From positions 8,993,834-9,057,833 of the forward strand of contig CAKAKS010000060.1 in assembly GCA_916700875.1 (NCBI GenBank): DNA of 64,000 nt, read 5' to 3'. The stretch is from Sebastes aleutianus. Its lineage: Eukaryota > Chordata > Actinopteri > Perciformes > Sebastidae. Shown here one piece after another: positions 49,420 to 60,691 of the stretch; within the stretch, counting starts at the first letter, position 1, and every line of letters begins with the position of its first letter. The position numbers and the translations under genes were made by a program. The notes beneath the pieces were generated by a model. It was not told the origin of the DNA and did not search any database. It saw only the letters and a list, made by a program, of their open reading frames with translations.

Positions 49420-49680
49420 TGACTACAAAGAAACAAAAAACAATCACAAAGAGACACAAGACAACCACAAAGAGACACAAAACAACCATAAAGAGACACA
49501 AAACAACTACAAAGAGACACAAAACAACCATAAAGAGACACAAAACAACTACAAAGAGACACAAAATGACAACAAAGAGACACAAAACAACTACAAATGG
49601 GTATAAAAAAAATAAAATTACCACAAAAAGACCAAAACAACTACAAATTTATGCAAAACAGCTGAAAAGAGACACTTCTG
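49420..49680. repeat. Minisatellite CTACAAAGAGACACAAAACA, array 2
   Basis: About 12 copies of the same ~21-bp unit in the same orientation as array 1, but more uniform. Confidence 0.9.
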
Positions 49681-49699
49681 GAGTTATTTTAACCCAAAC

Positions 49700-50730
49700 C
49701 CTGATCTATTCCTAAACCAAACTAAGTAGTTTGTTGCTTAAGCCTAACCAAGTTCATCTTTTCCTAAACCTATGTAGTTTTATTTTGAAAATACTAGAAA
49801 TAGAATACATTTCGTGACTATTTCAGGAACTGCTGTGAGACTGTGTTGTATGTACACAGTCACACTGATGACTGAGGAGATACTATCTTTGTTAAACCTG
49901 TTTCCATCCGTTGTAACTGACTGATTTCAAGCTGTTCCTCTTCATCAAGGAGGAAACTAAAGGGTGGGGGAGTGTGATGGACCAACGATAAGCTTTTACA
50001 TTCACCACCACAAACATTCGATCACACCCAGGAGAGAAATGCAGCGTGAGAGTTTGAAACAAGCTGTATTCATGACATCAGAGATGTTGTTTCAGCAGAA
50101 AACAGCCTGAAGTCTGCAGCACAGACTGAAGAGTGACATCCTCCTGCTGAGTTGCATCAGCTGAGGCGGGAGGCGGGACATACCGTCGAAAACCGGCAGC
50201 TCATTGGCTCTCACTGTCCCGTCAGTCACCTCTGTGAACTAGCTGCCCTCCAGCCCTCTGCTCATAAAGTCAGTTAATAATAGCGGTGAAGTCATACAAA
50301 GTTTCCTTTCTCCATCAAAATAAATTAGAGGAACAAAAACAGTCTGGCTGCAAGTTAACATAATGATTATATAATGGTGCATTTTCACTCTTTATTTACA
50401 TGTTGTTAGGAGTGACTTATAGTTATTTTCAGTTTGGCTGCTCAGAATGCAGTCTGCATGTGAGTTTCTATGAAAGAAACAAGTTTCGAGGTATTTGAAG
50501 TTACAGTTTACAATTTCATCGACCAGCAAAACTGTTGAAAAGTTAATAATCTGCTGCCACAGAGCTTGATTGTGTTCAGTCAGATGTGTGAGAGGGCTAC
50601 TCTGTAAGTCTGAATGGTAGAAAGTCCTCTTTACTAATAGATGGTATTTCATTTTGTACATGGAGAACAAAATGCTGTCCAATGATTCAACCAGACTGAA
50701 AACTGAAAGAGACAAAGACATATCTATATA
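49700..50730. other. Gene-free stretch between minisatellite 2 and a hAT-like element
   Basis: No exon, RNA gene or repeat that I can support. A block at 50160-50230 (GAGGCGGGAGGCGGGACATA, CTCATTGGCTC) is moderately GC-rich with an inverted CCAAT, but nothing follows it. Confidence 0.35.
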
Positions 50731-51392
50731 TTAGGGCTGCCAATCGATTAAAATGTATGTATGTCGCATGTATTTTATCTGTTCAAAATACACTTTAAAA
50801 GGAGATTTGTATATAAGTAAATATAATTATTTATTTAATACTCTTATCAACATGGGAGTGGGCAAATATGCTGCTTTACGCAAATGTATGTATATATTTA
50901 TTATTGGAAATCAATTAACAACACAAAACAATGACAAATATTGTCCAGAAACCCTCACAGGTACTGCATTTAGCATAAAAAATATGCTCAAATTATAACA
51001 TGGCAAACTGCAACCCAACAGGCAACAACAGCTGTCAGTGTGTCAGTGTGCTGACTTCACTATGACTTGTTCCAAACTGCATGTTATTATCATGAAGTGG
51101 GCATGTTTGTAAAGGAGAGACTCGTGGGTACCCATAGAACCCATTTTCATTCACATATCTGGAGGTCAGAGGTCAAGGGACCCCTTTGGAAATGGACATG
51201 CCAGTTTTTTCCTCATCAAAACTTAGTGCAAGTTTGGAGTATTTAACCTCTTAGTAGTATTTGTATCTTCATTCTAGCTTTAAAACTGAGCCTGCTACAA
51301 TCTAAAATTTGAAACTTGCGTTAATGCGTAAAAGAAATTAACAAATTTGCGCTAACGCGTTAATTATCATGTTAACTTTGACAACCCTATTT
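50731..51392. mobile_element. hAT-like element AGGGCTGCCAATCGATTAAA, near-complete copy
   Basis: The left end TTAGGGCTGCCAATCGATTA and the right end GTTAACTTTGACAACCCTA are inverted. The interior includes CTCGTGGGTACCCATAGAAC, shared with 56405-56580 and 57725-58130. No transposase frame. Confidence 0.65.
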
Positions 51393-51502
51393 CATATGTC
51401 TTGTGTCGATGTATTTAGGTCCGAGGACTTATTGAACTTCAAATGACGATGATGATTAGTATTTTATTATTTTATTATTTAATTAATTAATTAATTATTT
51501 TT

Positions 51503-53383
51503 TTGTATATATATATATGCATACTCCACTATATACATATATATATACACACATTGCACTCCATACATATATATGCATATTACACTATATACATATATAC
51601 ACATTACACTATACATATATATATGCATATTACACTATATACATATATACACATTACACTATACATATATATATGCATATTACACTATATACATATATAC
51701 ACATTACACTATACATATATATATGCATATTACACTATATACATATATACACATTACACTATACATAAAATTATGCATATTACACTATATACATATATAC
51801 ACATTACACTATACACATATATATGCATATTACACTATATACATATATACACATTACACTATACATATATATATGCATATTACACTATATACATATATAC
51901 ACATTACACTATACATATATATATGCATACTCCACTATATACATATATATATACACACATTGCACTCCATACATATATATGCATATTACACTATATACAT
52001 ATATACACATTACACTATACATATATATATGCATATTACACTATATACATATATATATACACACACATTGCACTCCATACATATATATGCATATTACACT
52101 ATATACATATATACACATTACACTATACATATATATGCATACTCCACTATATACATATATATATACACACATTGCACTCCATACATATATATGCATATTA
52201 CACTATATACATATATACACATTACACTATACATATATATATGCATATTACACTATATACATATATATATACACACATTGCACTCCATACATATATATGC
52301 ATATTACACTATATACATATATACACATTACACTATACATATATATATGCATATTACACTATATACATATATACACATTACACTATACATATATATATGC
52401 ATATTACACTATATACATATATACACATTACACTATACATATATATATGCATATTACACTATATACATATATACACATTACACTATACACATATATATGC
52501 ATATTACACTATATACATATATACACATTACACTATACATATATATATATGCATATTACACTATATACATATATACACATTACACTATACATATATATAT
52601 GCATACTCCACTATATACATATATATATACACACATTGCACTCCATACATATATATGCATATTACACTATATACATATATACACATTACACTATACATAT
52701 ATATATGCATATTACACTATATACATATATATATACACACACATTGCACTCCATACATATATATGCATATTACACTATATACATATATACACATTACACT
52801 ATACATATATATGCATACTCCACTATATACATATATATATACACACATTGCACTCCATACATATATATGCATATTACACTATATACATATATACACATTA
52901 CACTATACATATATATATGCATATTACACTATATACATATATATATACACACATTGCACTCCATACATATATATGCATATTACACTATATACATATATAC
53001 ACATTACACTATACATATATATATGCATATTACACTATATACATATATACACATTACACTATACATATATATATGCATATTACACTATATACATATATAC
53101 ACATTACACTATACATATATATATGCATATTACACTATATACATATATACACATTACACTATACATATATATATGCTTATTACACTATATACATATATAC
53201 ACATTACACTATACATATATATATGCATATTACACTATATACATATATACACATTACACTATACATATATATATGCATATTACACTATATACATATATAC
53301 ACATTACACTATACATATATATATGCATATTACACTATATACATATATATATGCATATTACACTATATACATATATATATGCA
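51503..53383. repeat. 1.9-kb satellite of a 50-bp unit with 676-bp higher-order duplication
   Basis: About 37 units of 50 bp; the unit joins TGCATATTACACTATATACA, TATATACACATTACACTATA and a CATATATATA linker. Some units carry TGCATACTCCACTATATACA and ACACACATTGCACTCCATAC variants. The pattern of variants from 51925 repeats from 52601, with three marker positions offset by exactly 676 bp. All three plus-strand frames stay open for over 1.5 kb because the unit contains no stop codon; these frames are artefacts. Confidence 0.95.
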
Positions 53384-53384
53384 C

Positions 53385-53461
53385 ATGAAACCACATTTTG
53401 ACTAATGCTATATATATATATATTTTAAATATATATAGCATTAGTCAAAATGTGGTTTCAT
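53385..53461. repeat. Perfect hairpin, 33-bp arms
   Basis: ATGAAACCACATTTTGACTA plus ATGC and an AT run (from 53385) is matched exactly by its reverse complement ending at 53461, with a loop of about 11 A/T bases. It joins the satellite to the coiled-coil ORF. Confidence 0.9.
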
Positions 53462-53513
53462 TTAGGGACGGCGTCCTGTTCCCTTCTGCTTTCTTCTCTT
53501 ATTTGGCCGGTTG

Positions 53514-55097
53514 CTACTTTTTTTTTTTTCTGAAGGACTTCATCCAAGTTTTCCAATTTGTTCTGGGGAGACTCTGTTGGGTCTTGCTTTTCTGCTGCTC
53601 GGCCGTAAGCATCTGCACGTTCACGTCGTAAAACTCGCTGAGGTCCTCCAGTTCAGTTTGGAGGCCCTGATTGACCTCTTCCTCAAATTGGACCTTTTTT
53701 AGGCTGGTTTTGTGAGCCACTTTGAGATCCGTCACTTCATCCTGCAGGGTGCGGTTTTCCTTCTGAAGGATGCGGTTTTCGTCCTGCAGGGTGTTATTTT
53801 GCTCCTGAAGCAGCGCAGTTTTCTCCACTTGTTTCTGGAGGGACCCCGATTGGACGAGCACATCATCCTGCAGGGCGCGATTTTTCTCCTGCAAGGTGCG
53901 GATTACCTCCTGCATTGTGCTTTTCATTTCCTCCTGAATAAGTGCAGTTTTCTTCACTTGTTTCTGGATGAACCCCGTTTTAACGAGCACATCATCCTTC
54001 AGGGTGCGGTTTTTCTCCTGCAGGGTGCTATTTTCCTCCTGTAGGGTGCTATTTTCCTCCTTCAGGGTGCTATTTTCCTCCTGTAGGGTGCTGTCTTTCT
54101 CCTCCAGGAGTTTATTCAAGTTGTCCACTTGTTTCTGGAGCGGCTCGGCTTGGATCTTACTTTCCTCCAGCTTGGTGGTAAGGATCTTCAGCTCCACAGC
54201 GTGAAAGTCGCGGACGACCTTGAGTTCAGTTCGGAGAGTCTGATTGACCGCCTGCTCAGCTTGGAGCTCTTTTAGGCTGTTTTTGTGAGCCACTTTGAGA
54301 TCCCTCACTTCATCTTGCAGGTCGCTGTCTTTCTTCTGAAGGCTGCAGTATTTGTCCGCAAAGAAGAGGTATTTCTCCCGCAGGGTGTTATTTTCCTTCT
54401 GAAGCAGCGTAGTTTTCTCCACTTGTCTCTGGAGGGACCCCGTTTGGACGAGCACTTCATCCTGCAGTTTGCGGTTTTCTTCCCGCAGGGTGCTATTTTC
54501 CTCCTGCAGGGTGCTGTCTTTCTCCTCCAGGGGCTTATTCAAGTTGTCCACTTGTTTCTGGAGAGACTCGGTTTGGATCTTGCCTTTCTCCATCTCGGTG
54601 GTAAGCTTCTTCAGCTCCACGTCCTGAAAGTCGCTGAGGTCCTCCTGCTCAGCTTGGAGCTTTTCTTGGCTGGTTTTTGTCCGCAAAGAAGAGGTATTTC
54701 TCCCGCAGGGTGTTATTTTCCTTCTGAAGCAGCGTAGTTTTCTCCACTTGTCTCTGGAGGGACCCTGTTTGGACGAGCACTTCATCCTGCAGTTTGCGGT
54801 TTCATCCTGCAGGGCGCGTTTTTTCTCCTGCGGGGTGCTGTCTTTCTCGTCCAGGAGCTTATTCAAGTTGTCCACTTGTTTCTGGAGGGACCCGTTTTGG
54901 AAGATCTTGCTGACCACTTCATTGATAAGGTGCTTCACCTTCTCCTCCTGACAGCTCAGGTCGATCTCATGTGAAGCTTTCAGCTTCTCTAGTTGCAGCT
55001 GAAGAGAATTATTTGTATCTTTTTCAGCCTGGAGCTCTGCAGAGAGCTGTTGACAGCTGATCACCGTGAGGTCCTCGTAGATTTGTTGCTGGGACAT
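53514..55097 (-). CDS. Intronless coiled-coil protein, 527 residues, with frame damage
   Basis: Single open frame from ATG 55095-55097 (MSQQQIYEDLTVISCQQL) to TAG 53514-53516; I do not recognise the family. Almost the whole protein is heptad-like and rich in Q, E, K, L. Seven-residue units ENSTLQE/ENRTLQD repeat head to tail, and a longer motif (SLQKQVDNLNKLLEEKDSTL) occurs at least three times. No signal peptide, membrane segment or zinc site is seen. Two lesions stand out. Residues coded by about 54678-54805 read CRMKCSSKQGPSRDK instead of the heptads that the near-identical stretch 54353-54480 encodes. Near 53564 a CCCC run shifts the end into PRTNWKTWMKSFRKKKK, whereas another frame gives NKLENLDEVLQKKKKVATG. 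It is either a young gene, a decaying intronless copy, or mis-assembled. CRE-like sites lie upstream. Confidence 0.6.
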   Translation of the reverse strand: MSQQQIYEDLTVISCQQLSAELQAEKDTNNSLQLQLEKLKASHEIDLSCQEEKVKHLINEVVSKIFQNGSLQKQVDNLNKLLDEKDSTPQEKKRALQDETANCRMKCSSKQGPSRDKWRKLRCFRRKITPCGRNTSSLRTKTSQEKLQAEQEDLSDFQDVELKKLTTEMEKGKIQTESLQKQVDNLNKPLEEKDSTLQEENSTLREENRKLQDEVLVQTGSLQRQVEKTTLLQKENNTLREKYLFFADKYCSLQKKDSDLQDEVRDLKVAHKNSLKELQAEQAVNQTLRTELKVVRDFHAVELKILTTKLEESKIQAEPLQKQVDNLNKLLEEKDSTLQEENSTLKEENSTLQEENSTLQEKNRTLKDDVLVKTGFIQKQVKKTALIQEEMKSTMQEVIRTLQEKNRALQDDVLVQSGSLQKQVEKTALLQEQNNTLQDENRILQKENRTLQDEVTDLKVAHKTSLKKVQFEEEVNQGLQTELEDLSEFYDVNVQMLTAEQQKSKTQQSLPRTNWKTWMKSFRKKKK

Positions 55098-55254
55098 TGT
55101 TCTTGTGTAGATGCAGTCTGTCACTGATGAACAGTTCCTTCTCTATCTGTGGTTTGCCTCAATTGAAAATTCTCTCTCTCTATCACAAAGTTGTGATCTC
55201 GAGTTCGAGTCTGAGTTCAATGGTTGGTTCTGTCTTGAGAGACACATGTAAACT

Positions 55255-55390
55255 TCCACAACTTGGCTTTACGACATCACAAAGCACTTGTAGCATTCGA
55301 TGATGTCATAAAGCCAAGTTGGGGAAGCATTGTACTTGTAGCAATTGATGATGTCATCAAACAATTGGAACATTCGATGATGTCATCAAA
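55255..55390 (-). promoter_or_regulatory. CRE-like repeats and inverted repeat upstream of the coiled-coil ORF
   Basis: TGATGTCA occurs at 55301, 55349 and 55378. CAACTTGGCTTTACGACATC (from 55259) and its reverse complement ending at 55321 match at 20 of 21 positions. Units share CATTCGATGATGTCAT. It lies about 160-290 bp upstream of the ATG. Confidence 0.4.
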
Positions 55391-56095
55391 GCACTCTGAA
55401 CATTTTATATACACTTTCTTTACTGTACACATGTTCATATACATTAGTATTAACATACATAAACAATAAGAAAAAAGATAAAAAATAATAATAATAACAT
55501 ACCAGTTACATGCATCATATTTCATTTAATCACTTAAAGGTCTTACTGGCTTTTTTGTTTTTAACATTAGGTTAGATGGTGCTATGCTGTTTGAATTAAT
55601 TAATAAAGTGCAGGAAAGTTGGTTCATCACCAGTTTTTTTTTTATGAATATTCTTTTTTTTTTATATACAGCATGATATTTTCAATCTTATATTGACTAA
55701 AATATGACATCAAACATAAACATTGTGGAAACAGTTCCATTTTATCTGACTCATGCAGAGTTCCACAGTGACCGCTGTTCTTTAAATGTTTACATTCTAT
55801 TTAATTGAACAGTTAGTTTCAGGTGATCTCCACACAATAAGACAGGATTTCATTTAGGGTTAAATACAGATGTTTTTAGGATTCGCCACCATTGGTTGTT
55901 TGTGCATACTCTTAAAATACGTCCATGTATGTGATTTTAGGAGAGCAAGAATTTTCCCACCTAACCCCCTACTTTTGCCGCTGACAGGCTCAGATTGTTT
56001 TTTATTGTTTGCCCTTGTTTAAATGTGTTGCATATTTTTTTTATTGTGAAGCAGTTTGAGCTACATCTCTTGTAAAGTGCTCTATAAATAAAGTT

Positions 56096-56122
56096 TCTTA
56101 TTATTATTATTATTATTATTTC
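56096..56122. repeat. (TTA)n microsatellite
   Basis: About eight TTA/ATT units after AAATAAAGTTTCTTA, which itself resembles a LINE or SINE 3' tail. Confidence 0.7.
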
Positions 56123-56404
56123 CAGTTGTGGTTGTTTATACTGTATGTATTATTATAATTATGGATTTAAATGCACAGAAGCCATTAAATGTTCTTATGA
56201 CTGGTATTAATACGCCTTTCTAAATTAATTAGCATTTTTCTAATTTCCATTCTTATTGGTTTCACTCAGTATGACCACATGTGCTTTATCAGTGAGGGAC
56301 GTTCTTAATTGGTATAAACAAGGTTCAAATAAAGCAGAAATGCTGATGATTGTTTGGGCAGCAGGCAGCTTAATGAAAAAAGCCTCAGAAAGTACAAGAA
56401 TCAA

Positions 56405-56585
56405 TGAGAACAACAGCTGTCAGTGTGTCAGTGTGCTGACTTGACTATGACTTGCCCCAAACCGCATGTGATTATAATAAAGTGGACATGTCTGTAAAGG
56501 GGAGTCTCGTGGGTACCCATAGAACCCATTTTCATTCATATATCTGGAGGTCAAAGGTCAAGGGACCCCTTGACCCACTAACAAA
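56405..56585. mobile_element. hAT-like element, internal fragment
   Basis: The block from AACAACAGCTGTCAGTGTGT through GGTCAAGGGACCCC matches 51020-51190. Both ends are missing. Confidence 0.65.
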
Positions 56586-57724
56586 GATGTTGGCGCGCTT
56601 CAAAACAAACCTCCAGGCTTGAAAACACTCCTGTGTGTGGTACAACAGACATGTAAACACACACAGTGATGCATTCAGACTGGTTTTCCCTGCAGCTCAG
56701 GTTTGTGAGAGTCGTTCCAGCAGCAGCTGAAGAATCAGGTCAGATATTCTTCTCTGAAACACCGACAGACATCTGTACGACAAAAACCTGTCAGGAAACA
56801 TTCTCTGCATCAGTCGCCGTTAGTGCGTCACCTACAATCTGCTTCACAGTTTCATCCAGAGAGCTGATGTTTGCAGGATGAGATCACTTCCTCCTACATA
56901 TGAAATGCAAGCTGACGAAACACCCTGCAACACACAACCTGTGTTCAGAGAAAGTATTATGTATCCTTCTAGAAATACTCCACCCCCAAAACTTTTCTAA
57001 AAGTTTTTATACATGTTAAATATTTTTCCATGTTTAATTCATTCAGCAGTTTTTGTTTACATGATGGTCTAAAAACTATTTTCTCTGTTAACTCTACTGG
57101 TAAAAATAGTTTGAATCATTGTATTTTATTCTTTTATGTATTTCTTCTTTTGTCGACCTTTACTTTTACTACTGTTTTACAACTACTTACACCTCTGTGT
57201 ATATACATATATACTGTATATACATATATATTCTCATTCCAACTGGTCATATACTGAAGCTTTGTCAGACCCCTCGGCGTCACTTTTCAGTTGCCGTAAA
57301 TTGCAATTCAAACACAACCACTTTTTTTTTTACATGTATGTAAAACTGATAAAATAGAGGCTCTTTCAACTGTTTGTTCATGTAAACACCAGAGAAGAAG
57401 ACAGACAGGATGTTACAGATAAACTGGACACACTCACTTTTGTTGTGACTTCACATTTCTGCCAAATCATCATCATTCTGCATGGCCCTGTTCTTTTATT
57501 TGGCAGAAACGTGAAGTCAAAACAAAAAAACAGAACCAGGCAGAATGATGAGTTCTCAAACATCTAAACAGTTCACTGGTTCTCTTATTTAAGCTCACAC
57601 ACGATCAGTACAAACAGGATCACTGATGGATTTACTCAGAAGATTAGATCTGCGGCAAAAATGTTTTGTTCTCTGTTTTTGGTATATTTGTTTACAGTCC
57701 TGCAGAAAGTCGTGATTTTAGCTT

Positions 57725-58130
57725 GCTGAGAAGGAGGTTAAATAACACTCCAAACGTACGCTAAATTTTGGCGAGGAAAAACTGGCATGGCCATTTTCAA
57801 AGGGGTCCCTTGACCTCTGACCTCCAGATATGTGAATGAAAATGTGTTCTATGGGTACCCACGAGTCTCCCCTTTACAGACATGCCCACTTTATGATAAT
57901 CACATGCAGTTTGGGGCAAGTCATAGTCAAGTCAGCACACTGACACACTGACAGCTGTTGTTGTCTGTTGGGCTGCAGTTTGCCCTGTTATGAATTGAGC
58001 ATATTTGCCCACTCTCATGTTGATAAGAGTATTAAATACTTGACAAATCTCCCTTTAGGTTACATTACGAACAGATAAAAAATATGTGATTAATCGCGAT
58101 TAAATATTTTAATCAATTGACAGCCCTAAT
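57725..58130. mobile_element. hAT-like element, reverse-oriented partial copy
   Basis: Reverse complement of the 50731-51240 portion, ending TTAATCAATTGACAGCCCTA. A further isolated end (ACTTTGACAGCCCTA) lies at about 61795-61858, and a left end at 13168. Confidence 0.65.
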
Positions 58131-59236
58131 TATTAGACATTCAGTTAAGTTTCTTTCATTTCTTTTTACTGTTTCCAAGGTCAAGCATGTTTTGCTAACA
58201 ATAGTATTGATGTGCTACCATGCTAGTGCTTTTGTTTGCCATAAGTACCATTAGCTAAATGCTAATATGTTAACATGATACCTGCAAGCATGCTGACATG
58301 CTAAGTTAGCCAAGGATCTAAAGGTAGAAAAGCAAGCTTTTACATTTTAAATTCCCCTGAAAGTGCTTATGTAATGTATTAAATTGGACGCCCTCTTGCA
58401 TGATCAACTAAAATCTCAAATCTCTAAAAATCAGAGTTAGTGAGCTCCGACACGTGTGAATGCAAAAACACATCAGACACAGATTCATCTTGTAGTGGTC
58501 AAACTGAGTCCTGATATTTATATTTATTTATATGTTTAAAACAGGCAAAAATAACCCGTTAATTACATATCAGGAATTTGGTGACATTTACAAATGACAT
58601 TATAAAGAATGTTTTACAGCGAGCAGTAAGAAATCTGGATAACATACAAAGTTTAAACTGAGCAAATATTTGTGTCATTTTGAAGAAAATTGTGCTTCTT
58701 TATTTTTTTTTAATCTGATATGAATGTGCACATTAACCTCATAGTTATTTTACATTCAGATGGAGCTCAGTGCATTCTGACCAAACATCTAAAAATCCTC
58801 GAGTTGATAAGAAACTGTCTGATAAAAAACCTCAGTAACTGTTTGTTTTGAATGTCATGGTAGGAGTTCAATGTTCATCTGTTTACGTGGCAACAAGGTG
58901 AAGACGTCATCATACCAGGAGCCTGAAGTTCAAGTTCGTCCGGCTCTCTAAACAGAGCGTAACACCGGTGATCCTGGAGAACTGGGATCATGAAGCTGGT
59001 TACCAATCGAGCTACAAGCGCGTACAAGCACTCGATATGACTAGAGATGAGATCATTAGCGAAGCGAATCAGTGGCACACAACTAGAATAAAATAAGAAG
59101 CTGTCAAAGGATTAATATCCAAATAAAGTTTAATAGTAAATATATCAATATCAGTTTAAGTGTACGCTTTATTTAGAATATTTTCACCTTTTTACCTCGC
59201 TGTCCCCTTTCTGACGGGGAACTGAAGCTGTTATCT

Positions 59237-59337
59237 ATGCTCTCTTCAAAGCCACGATGCCTCGATCGGTTAGTTTGGATGTGTTAATGTGTGACTTTGG
59301 TGAATCCGAAACACCAAAGTGGCTTTGAAGAGAGCAT
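59237..59337. repeat. Perfect 19-bp inverted repeat around a 63-bp loop
   Basis: ATGCTCTCTTCAAAGCCAC (59237-59255) and GTGGCTTTGAAGAGAGCAT (59319-59337) are exact reverse complements. It lies 35 bp left of foldback copy F but is not part of it. Confidence 0.85.
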
Positions 59338-59372
59338 CAATAAAGGCTAAGGGATAACGTTTTGCTGCTTCC

Positions 59373-60109
59373 TATGGAGGACAGAACCTGCCAAAATAAA
59401 AAATGAATGAGTAAAAAATAACTGACTCGATAAATAAATAAATATGTCATTAAATGCAGCAAAAATAATATAAAAAATAAATGTAGCCATTAATTGATAA
59501 AAATGTGACATAAATTGATATTTATTCACTCGTCTGTTTAATTTTCCCTTTGATTCATTTATGTAATTATTTTTATTAATTTTGAAATTTATTTATTTGT
59601 TTTTGCGTTTATTTTTTATTTATTTATTCATCTATTTTTTCATTTTTGCACTTAGTTTTTTAATCTATTTTATATACATTTTGAAATGTATGTATTTATG
59701 TATTTTCTAAATTATTTATTTCTGCACGATTTACCCTTTGAATTTCACCCTATTTATTTACCCAAACTTATTTATTTCTGTATACTTTTCTTTACACATT
59801 TATTTACACCTTTCTTTGTAACGTTTTTATGCATTTCTACCTCATTATGAGGGGGCAAAATGAGGAGGCTAAATAAATAAATAAAGGGAAAATTAAATAG
59901 AAGAATAAAAAAATAAGGGAATTAATACAATGATAAAAAATAAAGAAGCAAATTAAAACAGAAATATAAATTTATGTCACATTTGATCAATTAATAAATT
60001 ACTTCATTTATTTGTAATATTATTTTTGCAACATTTAATGACATATTTATTTACTTATTGAGTAATTTATTAATTTATTTTTGATTTTGCCAGGTTCCAT
60101 CCTACATAG
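59373..60109. mobile_element. AT-rich foldback element, copy F
   Basis: Left end TATGGAGGACAGAACCTGCC and right end GCCAGGTTCCATCCTACATA are inverted repeats. The arms are long and AT-rich as in the other copies, and the central octamer is lost (CTCATTATGAGGGGGC). Confidence 0.72.
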
Positions 60110-60691
60110 ATGCCCCCGTCTACATCAGTACATTGCTTTGCTCCCGTGCTGGTACTCCTGTCTGTTTCTCCAATCTCCATCTACTGTGGGTAATACACTG
60201 ACTATGGAGAAATACAACACTGTTGTATGAGGTTCCTGTGGGAATAATGATGGTGATTAACCAGCTTTGTGATACCAGAAACACCTGAGTTAAGCTTAAA
60301 GATAGCTGGACAACACACTAAATCTCGCTTTGTGATCCAGGCCCCTGGTTTCAAAGTTTCAATGGCAACAAGATGAAAAGCTCATCCTACCTGGAGCTGG
60401 GATTGAGACGTGCAGATTCCCGATAAAGCTTTGACCTCTTTTCTTTCATCATCAGATTAAAATGCCTCGGCTGTAAACAAAAAAATGAGAGCGGACCAGC
60501 TGCCAGATACAGTTTGATGTCAGCAGAGTGACAAAGGATGTAACAAACGTGCACTTCCTTCTCATTTCAGCAAGATTGTCGTTGGAAATTTTGACAAAAT
60601 TAGAAGATTAAATTAAGCAGAGGAACACTGCGTTTCAGTTGTTTCTATTTGTCCAATAGCAGAGCGTCATCACTCTACGTCCTCCTGACAG

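Noticed and set aside
51503..53383. CRISPR-like array (repeat-spacer regularity)
   Set aside because: Spacers are not unique, the context is vertebrate, and units are simple satellite monomers.
51503..53405. Three overlapping ORFs of 521-632 codons on the plus strand
   Set aside because: They are translations of the stop-free 50-bp satellite in each frame (Tyr/Ile/His/Thr only), with no codon bias or domain; not genes.
53385..53461. Histone-type 3' stem-loop downstream of the coiled-coil ORF
   Set aside because: Histone stem-loops have a 6-bp stem with a conserved GGC/GCC base; this hairpin is 33 bp and AT-rich.
58950..59060. tRNA-like A box (TAGCTCGATTGG on the minus strand)
   Set aside because: The expected T-arm is not present at the right distance, and acceptor pairing fails; not reported as a tRNA.
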